DNA of 64,000 bases, from NCBI GenBank assembly GCA_020698575.1, contig CM036253.1, positions 748,260-812,259 of the forward strand, in the 5' to 3' direction. The notes beneath the pieces were generated by a model. It was not told the DNA's origin and did no database searches. It saw only the letters and a list, made by a program, of their open reading frames with translations. The translations under genes and the position numbers were made by a program. Below, in pieces: positions 36,605 through 48,300 of the stretch; position 1 is the first letter of the stretch; each line of letters starts with the position of its first letter. Source of the stretch: Bostrychus sinensis (lineage: Eukaryota; Chordata; Actinopteri; Gobiiformes; Eleotridae).

Positions 36605-37466
36605 TGCTGCGTTCACACCGGACGCGTTTGAGGCGTCAAATTCGCTTGAACATTTTGAAGTCAGACGCTTCATTCGCGCGTCCAATTTTGCTCTGTTCGC
36701 GCGTCAAAACAAATGTGTTCAGACGCGAATTCGCGTCATGGGAGGAGTCTGTTGTGCCAGGGTAATGGCCGCTCATTCAGGGCTAAATCCAACTGAGGCC
36801 ACGCCGGTTTGCTCACCTGTGTCCCGGGTCGGTGCGAGGACATGTCCCCAGGACACTACTGCTGTTTTTAGGCTCTCAGCCCCAGCAGCAGAGGGAGATA
36901 TGGAAGAGTTTTTTCTTGTTTAATAGCAGTCTCTAGTGGTTTTAGTGGGTTATAGGCTAGCAGTCAGTACACAGACTGTTTTTGCTGTTGTTTTGGGGAG
37001 TGCAGTAACTGCTGATCCACCGAGCTCAGCTCACGCTAAAGTTAAGGTCCCCCCTATGTCTTGTTACTGTCTTTTTGACTGCTGTCTTTATAAAAGTAGC
37101 AGAGCTGCTGTAGCTTATAGCTCCACGTTCACATTGACAGCTTCGATAAGTCCACTGTGATTGTTTTGATGGATCTCCGCTTCCTACGTCCTCCAACGTC
37201 ACTGCAGGAGCTAGATCCTGATTGGTTAACGCGCCGCGAATATTCGCCAAAGTTCAGATTTTTCAACTCGGGCGTCGAGAGCGTCAGACCCTCGATTCGC
37301 GCGTCAGATGCGTCGACGCTCAATTCGCGCCGCGCAATTCGCGCGTCAAAACCCGATTGGCGCCGCGCCGGACGCTTGATTCGCGCCGCAGGATGTCTAG
37401 ACGCGCGTTTACATAGACTTAACATGAAAACCAGACGCCTCAAACGCGTCCGGTGTGAACGCAGCA
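36605..37466. mobile_element. Harbinger-type MITE with TTA duplication
   Basis: Inverted ends TGCTGCGTTCACACCGGACG are the same on both sides and continue with CGTTTGAGGCGTC. They are flanked by TTA at 36602-36604 and 37467-37469, the 3-bp target type of PIF/Harbinger. Several subterminal ATTCGCGCGTC motifs are present near both ends. The 862-bp element has no transposase. Confidence 0.75.
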
Positions 37467-38079
37467 TTAGTCTGGAACAGTCTCAGTGTGTAGTCCCGGC
37501 TGTGTCCACCAGAGGGAGCGCATGTAGCGTCTCCTGTTTGCTCCAGAGATATTTGATTGATTTGATATGGACACCTGCCAATTCTCAACACCTTTCTTCT
37601 TCACCTTTCTTCACCTTTCTTTCTGAATATCTAAACATAAGAACAGCACCATCTAGAAATTAGACACAAGAAACCTTTTCAGTTCTTCATATTCTCATGT
37701 GAACAGCTCTGCCCAGTGCTTTAGACCTCTGTTAAAAATGCTGATGTTCAGCTGCAGTTTTAGTTCAGAGGGAAGAGAGTTCCTCTGTCTGAGTTTTTAA
37801 AAGAGAAGCACGACGTCCCAAAGATGTTCTGAGCTTTGTCCCCACTGACAGAGGCTCGAGTGGCAGAGAACTATTCATTATTCAAACATTTAAAAAAAAT
37901 AGTTCAAAATACTAAAATTTACAACGTTTTCAAATGTAAAAAGCTTTTCTTTTTTTTATGATATTACAATGTTTTTTTCTATCAAACATCTTGGTTGCTG
38001 CTCGTTCAATAAAGTCATTGGCTTCAGTGTGGAGGGAGAGGTTTGTGACCAAGACTGACTCCTGCACTGTCCCCTGTGT

Positions 38080-38196
38080 CCAGCAGAGGGCGCTCCTGCA
38101 GTGTCCCCTGTGTCCAGCAGAGGGCGCTCCTGCAGTGTGCCCTGTGTCCATCAGAGGGCGCTCCTGCAGTGTGCCCTGTGTCCACCAGAGGGCGCT
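38080..38196 (+). promoter_or_regulatory. Four tandem CTCF-like motifs (34-bp period)
   Basis: CCAGCAGAGGGCGCT at 38080 and 38114, CCATCAGAGGGCGCT at 38148, and CCACCAGAGGGCGCT at 38182. Three fit the CTCF core CCASYAGRKGGCRSY exactly and the third has one mismatch. All are in the same direction. A weaker relative (CCACCAGAGGGAGCG) is at 37506. The position between two genes suits an insulator, but binding is not shown. Confidence 0.6.
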
Positions 38197-38509
38197 CCTG
38201 CAGTGTGCCCTGTGTGGTTCAGTTTTATATTAATTCAAACCAAAGACAAAACTCAGTTCTCTGCTTCTTTATGAGCTGTGTGCTGTTTCTGTCTCATTTT
38301 TATAAAAACTGTTCTCTACAGAATCATGTGAATATTATGTTTTTAATGTTTTGTAGTGAGGCTGTGTGAGTTTCACAGACGTCTGACAGTAACGAGTTTA
38401 TTTGTATTTAATGGAAACTAACTTTAATAAAAAATAAATTCATTTAAAACTCTGCAGTCTGTTCCTTCAGAGACTGCTCCTGCTGGGCAGTGGTTTAGTT
38501 TGGCATTAT

Positions 38510-38600
38510 TTATGTCAGATGCCCTTCCTGATGAATCCTCTCTGTCCAGGAGCACAGTGGCAGAGTCGTTAGCATGGACTCCTCAAAGCAAGAAGGCCCA
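38510..38600 (+). mobile_element. SINE-like relic
   Basis: The pieces GATGCCCTTCCTGATG, GCACAGTGGCAGAGTCGTTAG and CAAAGCAAGAAGGCCC resemble the head of a common fish SINE (cagtggttagc...cagcaagaaggtcctggttc). It merges directly into the 29-bp array. Confidence 0.45.
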
Positions 38601-39710
38601 GATCCTGGCTCAGGTCTAGAGGAGGTCCAGATCCTGGCTCAGGTCTAGAGGAGGTCCAGGTCCTGGCTCAGGTCTAGAGGAGGTCCAGATCCTGGCTCAG
38701 GTCTAGAGGAGATCCAGATCCTGGCTCAGGTCTAGAGGAGGTCCAGGTCCTGGCTCAGGTCTAGAGGAGGTCCAGATCCTGGCTCAGGTCTAGAGGAGAT
38801 CCAGATCCTGCCTCAGGTCTAGAGGAGGTCCAGGTCCTGGCTCAGGTCTAGAGGAGGTCCAGATCCTGGCTCAGGTCTAGAGGAGGTCCAGATCCTGGCT
38901 CAGGTCTAGAGGAGGTCCAGATCCTGGCTCAGGTCTAGAGGAGGTCCAGATCCTGGCTCAGGTCTAGAGGAGGTCCAGGTCCTGGCTCAGGTCTAGAGGA
39001 GGTCCAGGTCCTGGCTCAGGTCTAGAGGAGGTCCAGATCCTGGCTCAGGTCTAGAGGAGGTCCAGGTCCTGGCTCAGGTCTAGAGGAGGTCCAGATCCTG
39101 GCTCAGGTCTAGAGGAGGTCCAGATCCTGGCTCAGGTCTAGAGGAGGTCCAGATCCTGGCTCAGGTCTAGAGGAGGTCCAGGTCCTGGCTCAGGTCTAGA
39201 GGAGGTCCAGATCCTGGCTCAGGTCTAGAGGAGGTCCAGATCCTGGCTCAGGCCTAGAGGAGGTCCAGATCCTGGCTCAGGTCTAGAGGAGGTCCAGGTC
39301 CTGGCTCAGGTCTAGAGGAGGTCCAGATCCTGGCTCAGGTCTAGAGGAGGTCCAGATCCTGGCTCAGGCCTAGAGGAGGTCCAGGTCCTGGCTCAGGTCT
39401 AGAGGAGGTCCAGGTCCTGGCTCAGGTCTAGAGGAGGTCCAGATCCTGGCTCAGGTCTAGAGGAGGTCCAGATCCTGGCTCAGGTCTAGAGGAGGTCCAG
39501 GTCCTGGCTCAGGTCTAGAGGAGATCCAGATCCTGACTCAGGTCTAGAGGAGGTCCAGATCCTGGCTCAGGTCTAGAGGAGATCCAGATCCTGGCTCAGG
39601 TCTAGAGGAGGTCCAGGTCCTGGCTCAGGTCTAGAGGAGGTCCAGATCCTGGCTCAGGTCTAGAGGAGGTCCAGGTCCTGGCTCAGGTCTAGGGGAGATC
39701 CAGATCCTGG
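38598..39710. repeat. 29-bp minisatellite, GGTCCAGATCCTGGCTCAGG type
   Basis: About 38 units of CAGGTCTAGAGGAGGTCCAG plus ATCCTGGCT. The main variants are AGGTCC/AGATCC and CCAGATCC/CCAGGTCC. The first unit continues the SINE-like AAGGCCC, and the last one ends in CTGGTTCAAGTCTG, which resembles a SINE box B. Confidence 0.95.
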
Positions 39711-39772
39711 TTCAAGTCTGCGTGTGACTCTAATAAAACATGTTTATGGCTGAGATAAGTCCGAGGCGTCTG

Positions 39773-39803
39773 ATTGGCTGTGACCTGCCCTAAGCCCCGC
39801 CCC
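39773..39803 (+). promoter_or_regulatory. CCAAT/GC-box promoter of the next gene
   Basis: An inverted CCAAT box (ATTGG at 39773-39777) and an Sp1-type CCCCGCCCC (39795-39803) lie 46-76 bp before the ATG at 39849. No TATA box is seen. This supports a transcription start between about 39805 and 39848. Confidence 0.5.
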
Positions 39804-39848
39804 CTGTGGACTTTACCTGCTTACCTGAGTCAGACCCAACACAGACCG

Positions 39849-39958
39849 ATGAAGACCTGCTCCAGACCCAGGACAGTCCTGGTTCTACTGGGACTGGTGG
39901 GACTGGGACTGCTCTACATCATCTACAAGGAGTCCAGCTCCAGACCGGCGTGGGACAG
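39849..39958 (+). CDS. First coding exon of a type II membrane protein, possibly ST6GALNAC-like
   Basis: From ATG at 39849 the exon encodes 36 residues: a short basic N-terminus (MKTCSRPR), one hydrophobic segment (TVLVLLGLVGLGLLYIIY) and a polar stem (KESSSRPAWD). It ends in phase 2 at CAG|GTAAGA. This is the usual plan of Golgi type II glycosyltransferases. In mammals MXRA7 is followed, in the same direction, by ST6GALNAC1 and ST6GALNAC2, so a sialyltransferase first exon is the favoured reading, based on synteny and topology only. An in-frame TTG upstream is not taken as a start. It could instead be a first exon of an mxra7 variant, but phase 2 does not fit exon 2 (phase 0). The next exons are not in the window. 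Confidence 0.5.
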
Positions 39959-39963
39959 GTAAG

Positions 39964-40697
39964 ACCAGGACTAGACCAGGACTAGACCAGGACTAAACCA
40001 GGACTAGACCAGGACTAGACCAGGACTAAACCAGGACTAGACCAGGACTAAACCAGGACTAGACCAGGACTAGACCAGGACTAAACCAGGTCTAAACCAG
40101 GGCTAAACCAGGACTAAACCAGGACTGAACCAGGACTGAACCAGGGCTAAACCAGGACTGAACCAGGACTAAACCAGGACTGAACCAGGACTGAACCAGG
40201 ACTAAACCAGGACTGAACCAGGACTGAACCAGGACTAAACCAGCACTGAACCAGGACTGAACCAGGACTGAACCAGGGCTAAACCAGGGCTAAACCAGGT
40301 CTAAACCAGGACTAAACCAGGACTAAACCAGGACTAAACCAGGACTGAACCAGGACTGAACCAGGGCTAAACCAGGACTGAACCAGGACTGAACCAGGAC
40401 TAAACCAGGACTGAACCAGGACTGAACCAGGACTGAACCAGGACTAAACCAGGGCTAAACCAGGACTAAATCAGGACTAAACCAGGACTAAACCAGGACT
40501 GAACCAGGACTAAACCAGGGCTAAACCAGGTCTAAACCAGGACTAAACCAGGACTAAACCAGGGCTAAACCAGGTCTAAACCAGGACTAAACCAGGACTA
40601 AACCAGGATTAAATTAGGACTAAACCAGGACTAAACCAGGACTGAACCAGGACTGAACCAGGACTAAACCAGGACTAAACCAGGACTAAACCAGGGC
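39964..40697. repeat. 11-bp CTAAACCAGG minisatellite, array R2 and duplication junction
   Basis: About 66 units starting within 6 bp of the splice donor of the preceding exon. The first units (to about 40080) include the special ACTAGACCAGG variant. The last units are of the same type as the end of array R1. The duplication breakpoint must lie in this array, between about 40080 and 40697. Confidence 0.95.
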
Positions 40698-41603
40698 TTT
40701 GCTGCTGCTTTGGGCCTGAGGTGGGGCTGACTCTCAGGTCAGGTCAGGTCAGGTTAAAGTAATCCCTGGTTGGTTTGAGCCCTGTCAGAGTCAGCTTCTG
40801 TTTTAGAGAGTGACTGAGTCACATGCGACACAGCTGCCTCCAACAGCTGCACTGACGTCTGTCTGTGGAACTGCAGGGGTTCTCAACTGGTGGCTCAGGG
40901 CAGGAAAGTGGGTCATAGAGAGGTTTAAAACAGCTTCAGTATTCATTTCCAAGGGTTTATTCACTCCAGGAAAGTCTGTTGGTCTACTTCTTTGGTCCAG
41001 ATGTAGTGTGGACTTTATTTTTTTTCATTTGGTTTGGATTGTATTCTCTTTGCACTTTTTGCAAGTGGACTAAAGTTTGTAAACAGAAGCATGTGTGTGC
41101 AGCCATTGGCCAGAAATGACAGGGGCAGGGCAATGCAAAGATGCGGATTCTGTGGAAAACAAACATGGAGGACCTGCGTACTGCACTTGTTATTGGGATA
41201 TTTATTCTGTTGTTACTGCTACAAACCTGTGAAAGTCATTTTGAATATCAAGAGCAGCTAATTCCAAGTTAGTTTCACCGCATTCTCTTTGTTATTTTGT
41301 AACGGCGGAGGTGGGCTGTAAGCCGGCTGCAGGTGAGAAGACGCGCTCCGTGCCATAACCCACAGCAGAAGAGAGAACAGGTAATGTTAGGCTTTAAGTG
41401 CAAATATCAAGGAGGCACTTTGTCGTCTCATTGCTCCAGATTTGTCCACTGCTCATGGCTTTTAGCACAACCTCCACAGCTTTTTATTTCTCTCAATGCT
41501 CGGCTACGGTGGCTCGTTAACCCTCTCCTCAGACAGGTCTCGGGCACGCGTTTAGTCCAGACCAGAGTTTGCATCTGGATAAAAACTGGGTCCAACAGGG
41601 AGA
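40698..41603. other. Unique intronic block, copy B
   Basis: Counterpart of 8451-9360 with a few SNPs and two indels. No exon was recognised. Confidence 0.6.
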
Positions 41604-41833
41604 CCAGCTCAGAACCAGCTCAGAACCAGCTCAGAACCAGCTCAGAACCAGCTCAGAACCAGCTCAGAACCAACTCAGAACCAGGTCAGAACCAGGTCAG
41701 AAGCAGCTCAGAACCAGCTCAGAACCAGGTCAGAACCAGCTCAGAACCAGCTCAGAACCAGCTCAGAACCAGCTCAGAACCAGTTCAGAACCAGCTCAGA
41801 ACCAGCTCAGAACCAGGTCAGAACCAGCTCAGA
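41604..41833. repeat. 11-bp CAGCTCAGAAC minisatellite, short allele
   Basis: About 21 units, compared with about 256 at 9361-12180 in copy A. Both flanks are the same in the two copies. Confidence 0.97.
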
Positions 41834-42366
41834 GTAGTTAGAATAAGTGCGGTTCCATTGGGGACTAGACCAGGTCCACAAAGGGTCCTGACTGTGGGAC
41901 TGGTCTGACTCTGAGTTGGCTCTGAGGAGGGACAGCTGAGGCCCAGACCGTTCCACCAATAGGATTAGAGTGTCTTCATCAGACTCCTCCCCCTCATTTT
42001 GCGGTGTGTCCTGGTCCAGAGCAGACGTTTTCATTTCTGTTGGAGAGCTCGTGTTCAGAGTGGTTTAAGTACAGTCTCCTGGTTGTTACTTAACACTGAC
42101 AGAACCCAGACCCGCTCTCAGCCAATCAGAGAGCGGCTGTAAGCGTCCTGTCCAATCAGAGGAGTCAGAGGTAAATAACTGTCCAATCAGAAGGCAGCAG
42201 TCTTCAGTGTGTCCGGTGTCAGGAGCAGAACACATTTGAGAGCAGAGGAGCTGCAGCTGACAGAGGACAGGTTGTACTCAGTACCATCAAAGTACTGCAG
42301 TACTCCAACAGTACAGGTGCTTTTAGAGCTGTTCACTCAGACGCAGTACAGAGGCTCCCAGAATAG
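41834..42366. other. Unique intronic block with CCAAT cluster, copy B
   Basis: Counterpart of 12181-12714, with only a handful of substitutions. Confidence 0.6.
42121..42187 (+). promoter_or_regulatory. Three phased CCAAT boxes, copy B
   Basis: CCAAT at 42122, 42152 and 42183, spaced 30 and 31 bp exactly as in copy A. One base between the first two boxes differs (GAGCGGC versus GAGCAGC); all three boxes are intact. Confidence 0.5.
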
Positions 42367-45300
42367 GACTAAACCAGGACAAAACCAGGTCTAAACCAGG
42401 TCTAAACCAGGACTAAACCAGGACTAAACCAGGTCTAAACTAGGTCTGAACACCACGACTAAACCAGGACTAAACCAGGGCTAAACCAGGTCTAAACCAG
42501 GACTAAACCAGGACTAAACCAGGTCTAAACTAGGTCTGAACACCACGACTAAACCAGGACTAAACCAGGGCTAAACCAGGTCTAAACCAGGTCTAAACCA
42601 GGTCTAAACCAGGACTAAACCAGGACTAAACCAGGTCTAAACTAGGTCTGAACACCACGACTAAACCAGGACTAAACCAGGGCTAAACCAGGACTAAACC
42701 AGGTCTAAACCAGGACTGAACCAGGTCTAAACCACGACTAAACCAGGACTAAACCAGGACTAAACCAGGACTAAACCAGGACTAAACCAGGTCTAAACCA
42801 GGACTAAACCAGGACTAAACCAGGACTGAACCAGGTCTAAACCAGGTCTAAACCAGGACTAAACCAGGTCTAAACCAGGACTAAACCAGGACTAAACCAG
42901 GTCTAAACTAGGTCTGAACACCACGACTAAACCAGGACTAAACCAGGGCTAAACCAGGACTGAACCAGGTCTAAACCAGGACTAAACCAGGACTAAACCA
43001 GGTCTAAACTAGGTCTAAACCAGGACTAAACCAGGTCTAAACCAGGACTAAACCAGGACTAAACCAGGTCTAAACTAGGTCTGAACACCACGACTAAACC
43101 AGGACTAAACCAGGGCTAAACCAGGACTGAACCAGGTCTAAACCAGGTCTAAACCAGGACTAAACCAGGTCTAAACTAGGTCTGAACACCACGACTAAAC
43201 CAGGTCTAAACCAGGACTAAACCAGGTCTAAACCAGGTCTAAACCAGGTCTAAACCAGGACTAAACCAGGTCTAAACCAGGACTAAACCAGGACTAAACC
43301 AGGTCTAAACTAGGTCTGAACACCACGACTAAACCAGGACTAAACCAGGGCTAAACCAGGACTGAACCAGGTCTAAACCAGGACTAAACCAGGTCTAAAC
43401 CAGGTCTAAACCAGGACTAAACCAGGTCTAAACCAGGACTAAACCAGGACTAAACCAGGTCTAAACTAGGTCTGAACACCACGACTGAACCAGGACTAAA
43501 CCAGGGCTAAACCAGGACTGAACCAGGTCTAAACCAGGACTAAACCAGGTCTAAACTAGGTCTGAACACCACGACTAAACCAGGTCTAAACCAGGTCTAA
43601 ACCAGGTCTAAACCAGGACTAAACCAGGACTAAACCAGGACTAAACCAGGACTAAACCAGGTCTAAACTAGGTCTGAACACCACGACTAAACCAGGTCTA
43701 AACCAGGACTAAACCAGGTCTAAACCAGGTCTAAACCAGGTCTAAACCAGGACTAAACCAGGTCTAAACCAGGACTAAACCAGGACTAAACCAGGTCTAA
43801 ACTAGGTCTGAACACCACGACTAAACCAGGTCTAAACCAGGACTAAACCAGGTCTAAACCAGGTCTAAACCAGGTCTAAACCAGGTCTAAACCAGGACTA
43901 AACCAGGACTAAACCAGGTCTAAACTAGGTCTGAACACCACGACTAAACCAGGTCTAAACCAGGACTAAACCAGGTCTAAACCAGGTCTAAACCAGGTCT
44001 AAACCAGGTCTAAACCAGGTCTAAACCAGGGCTAAACCAGGACTAAACCAGGGCTAAACCAGGACTGAACCAGGTCTAAACCAGGACTAAACCAGGACTA
44101 AACCAGGACTAAACCAGGTCTAAACTAGGTCTGAACACCACGACTAAACCAGGACTAAACCAGGGCTAAACCAGGACTGAACCAGGTCTAAACCAGGACT
44201 AAACCAGGTCTAAACCAGGTCTAAACCAGGACTAAACCAGGTCTAAACCAGGGCTAAACCAGGACTAAACCAGGACTAAACCAGGTCTAAACCAGGACTA
44301 AACCAGGACTAAACCAGGACTAAACCAGGTCTAAACCAGGTCTAAACTAGGTCTGAACACCACGACTAAACCAGGACTAAACCAGGGCTAAACCAGGACT
44401 GAACCAGGTCTAAACCAGGACTAAACCAGGACTAAACCAGGACTAAACCAGGTCTAAACCAGGTCTAAACCAGGACTAAACCAGGTCTAAACCAGGTCTA
44501 AACCAGGGCTAAACCAGGACTGAACCAGGACTGAACCAGGACTAAACCAGGACTAAACCAGGTCTAAACCAGGGCTAAACCAGGGCTAAACCAGGACTAA
44601 ACCAGGGCTAAACCAGGTCTTAACCAGGTCTTAACCAGGACTAAACCAGGTCTAAACCAGGTCTAAACCAGGACTGAACCAGGACTGAACCAGGACTGAA
44701 CCAGGACTAAACCAGGACTAAACCAGGTCTAAAACAGGTCTGAAAACCACGACTAAACCAGGTCTAAACCAGGACTAAACCAGAACTGAACCAGGACTGA
44801 ACCAGGTCTAAACCAGGTCTAAACCAGGTCTAAACAAGGTCTAAACCAGGACTAAACCAGGACTAAACCAGGACTAAACCAGGACTAAACCAGGACTAAA
44901 CCAGGTCTGAAAACCACGACTAAACCAGGTCTAAACCAAGTCTAAAGCAGGACTGAACCAGGTCTAAACTAGGTCTAAACTAGGTCTAAACTAGGTCTAA
45001 ACCAGGACTAAACCAGGTCTAAACCAGGTCTAAACCAGGGCTAAACCAGGTCTTAACCAGGACTAAACCGGGGCTAAACCAGGTCTAAACCAGGACTAAA
45101 CCAGGACTAAACCAGGACTAAACCAGGACTAAACCAGGGCTAAACCAGGATTAAAACAAGTCTTAACCAGGACTAAACCAGGTCTAAACCAGGTCTAAAC
45201 CAGGTCTAAACCAGGAGTGAACCAGGTCTAAACCAGGTCTAAACCAGGACTAAACCAGGTCTAAACCAGGACTAAACCAGGACTAAACCAGGTCTAAACT

Positions 45301-48300
45301 AGGTCTGAACACCACGACTAAACCAGGACTAAACCAGGGCTAAACCAGGACTGAACCAGGTCTAAACCAGGACTAAACCAGGACTAAACCAGGTCTAAAC
45401 TAGGTCTAAACCAGGACTAAACCAGGTCTAAACCAGGACTAAACCAGGACTAAACCAGGTCTAAACTAGGTCTGAACACCACGACTAAACCAGGACTAAA
45501 CCAGGGCTAAACCAGGACTGAACCAGGTCTAAACCAGGTCTAAACCAGGACTAAACCAGGTCTAAACTAGGTCTGAACACCACGACTAAACCAGGTCTAA
45601 ACCAGGACTAAACCAGGTCTAAACCAGGTCTAAACCAGGTCTAAACCAGGACTAAACCAGGTCTAAACCAGGACTAAACCAGGACTAAACCAGGTCTAAA
45701 CTAGGTCTGAACACCACGACTAAACCAGGTCTAAACCAGGACTAAACCAGGTCTAAACCAGGTCTAAACCAGGTCTAAACCAGGTCTAAACCAGGACTAA
45801 ACCAGGACTAAACCAGGTCTAAACTAGGTCTGAACACCACGACTAAACCAGGACTAAACCAGGGCTAAACCAGGTCTAAACCAGGACTAAACCAGGACTA
45901 AACCAGGTCTAAACTAGGTCTGAACACCACGACTAAACCAGGACTAAACCAGGGCTAAACCAGGTCTAAACCAGGTCTAAACCAGGTCTAAACCAGGACT
46001 AAACCAGGACTAAACCAGGTCTAAACTAGGTCTGAACACCACGACTAAACCAGGACTAAACCAGGGCTAAACCAGGACTAAACCAGGTCTAAACCAGGAC
46101 TGAACCAGGTCTAAACCACGACTAAACCAGGACTAAACCAGGACTAAACCAGGACTAAACCAGGACTAAACCAGGTCTAAACCAGGACTAAACCAGGACT
46201 AAACCAGGACTGAACCAGGTCTAAACCAGGTCTAAACCAGGACTAAACCAGGTCTAAACCAGGACTAAACCAGGACTAAACCAGGTCTAAACTAGGTCTG
46301 AACACCACGACTAAACCAGGACTAAACCAGGGCTAAACCAGGACTGAACCAGGTCTAAACCAGGACTAAACCAGGACTAAACCAGGTCTAAACTAGGTCT
46401 AAACCAGGACTAAACCAGGTCTAAACCAGGACTAAACCAGGACTAAACCAGGTCTAAACTAGGTCTGAACACCACGACTAAACCAGGACTAAACCAGGGC
46501 TAAACCAGGACTGAACCAGGTCTAAACCAGGTCTAAACCAGGACTAAACCAGGTCTAAACTAGGTCTGAACACCACGACTAAACCAGGTCTAAACCAGGA
46601 CTAAACCAGGTCTAAACCAGGTCTAAACCAGGTCTAAACCAGGACTAAACCAGGTCTAAACCAGGACTAAACCAGGACTAAACCAGGTCTAAACTAGGTC
46701 TGAACACCACGACTAAACCAGGACTAAACCAGGGCTAAACCAGGACTGAACCAGGTCTAAACCAGGACTAAACCAGGTCTAAACCAGGTCTAAACCAGGA
46801 CTAAACCAGGTCTAAACCAGGACTAAACCAGGACTAAACCAGGTCTAAACTAGGTCTGAACACCACGACTGAACCAGGACTAAACCAGGGCTAAACCAGG
46901 ACTGAACCAGGTCTAAACCAGGACTAAACCAGGTCTAAACTAGGTCTGAACACCACGACTAAACCAGGTCTAAACCAGGTCTAAACCAGGTCTAAACCAG
47001 GACTAAACCAGGACTAAACCAGGACTAAACCAGGACTAAACCAGGTCTAAACTAGGTCTGAACACCACGACTAAACCAGGTCTAAACCAGGACTAAACCA
47101 GGTCTAAACCAGGTCTAAACCAGGTCTAAACCAGGACTAAACCAGGTCTAAACCAGGACTAAACCAGGACTAAACCAGGTCTAAACTAGGTCTGAACACC
47201 ACGACTAAACCAGGTCTAAACCAGGACTAAACCAGGTCTAAACCAGGTCTAAACCAGGTCTAAACCAGGTCTAAACCAGGACTAAACCAGGACTAAACCA
47301 GGTCTAAACTAGGTCTGAACACCACGACTAAACCAGGTCTAAACCAGGACTAAACCAGGTCTAAACCAGGTCTAAACCAGGTCTAAACCAGGGCTAAACC
47401 AGGACTAAACCAGGGCTAAACCAGGACTGAACCAGGTCTAAACCAGGACTAAACCAGGACTAAACCAGGACTAAACCAGGTCTAAACTAGGTCTGAACAC
47501 CACGACTAAACCAGGACTAAACCAGGGCTAAACCAGGACTGAACCAGGTCTAAACCAGGACTAAACCAGGTCTAAACCAGGTCTAAACCAGGACTAAACC
47601 AGGTCTAAACCAGGGCTAAACCAGGACTAAACCAGGACTAAACCAGGTCTAAACCAGGACTAAACCAGGACTAAACCAGGACTAAACCAGGTCTAAACCA
47701 GGTCTAAACTAGGTCTGAACACCACGACTAAACCAGGACTAAACCAGGGCTAAACCAGGACTGAACCAGGTCTAAACCAGGACTAAACCAGGACTAAACC
47801 AGGTCTAAACCAGGTCTAAACCAGGTCTAAACCAGGACTAAACCAGGTCTAAACCAGGTCTAAACCAGGGCTAAACCAGGACTGAACCAGGACTGAACCA
47901 GGACTAAACCAGGACTAAACCAGGTCTAAACCAGGGCTAAACCAGGGCTAAACCAGGACTAAACCAGGGCTAAACCAGGTCTTAACCAGGTCTTAACCAG
48001 GACTAAACCAGGTCTAAACCAGGTCTAAACCAGGACTGAACCAGGACTGAACCAGGACTGAACCAGGACTAAACCAGGACTAAACCAGGTCTAAAACAGG
48101 TCTGAAAACCACGACTAAACCAGGTCTAAACCAGGACTAAACCAGAACTGAACCAGGACTGAACCAGGTCTAAACCAGGTCTAAACCAGGTCTAAACAAG
48201 GTCTAAACCAGGACTAAACCAGGACTAAACCAGGACTAAACCAGGACTAAACCAGGACTAAACCAGGTCTGAAAACCACGACTAAACCAGGTCTAAACCA

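Larger units (their letters stand above)
36258..38438 (+). other. Likely mxra7 3' UTR with poly(A) signals
   Basis: ATTAAA at 36358, AATAAA at 38008 and a paired AATAAA at 38426 and 38433 are candidate polyadenylation signals. A Harbinger-like MITE (36605-37466) and the CTCF-like cluster (38080-38196) lie inside if the distal signal is used. A further AATAAA at 39732 sits just before the next gene's promoter. Confidence 0.5.

Noticed and set aside
39774..39848. N-terminal extension of the 39849 exon
   Set aside because: The upstream in-frame start is TTG and overlaps the CCAAT and GC boxes, so ATG at 39849 is preferred.
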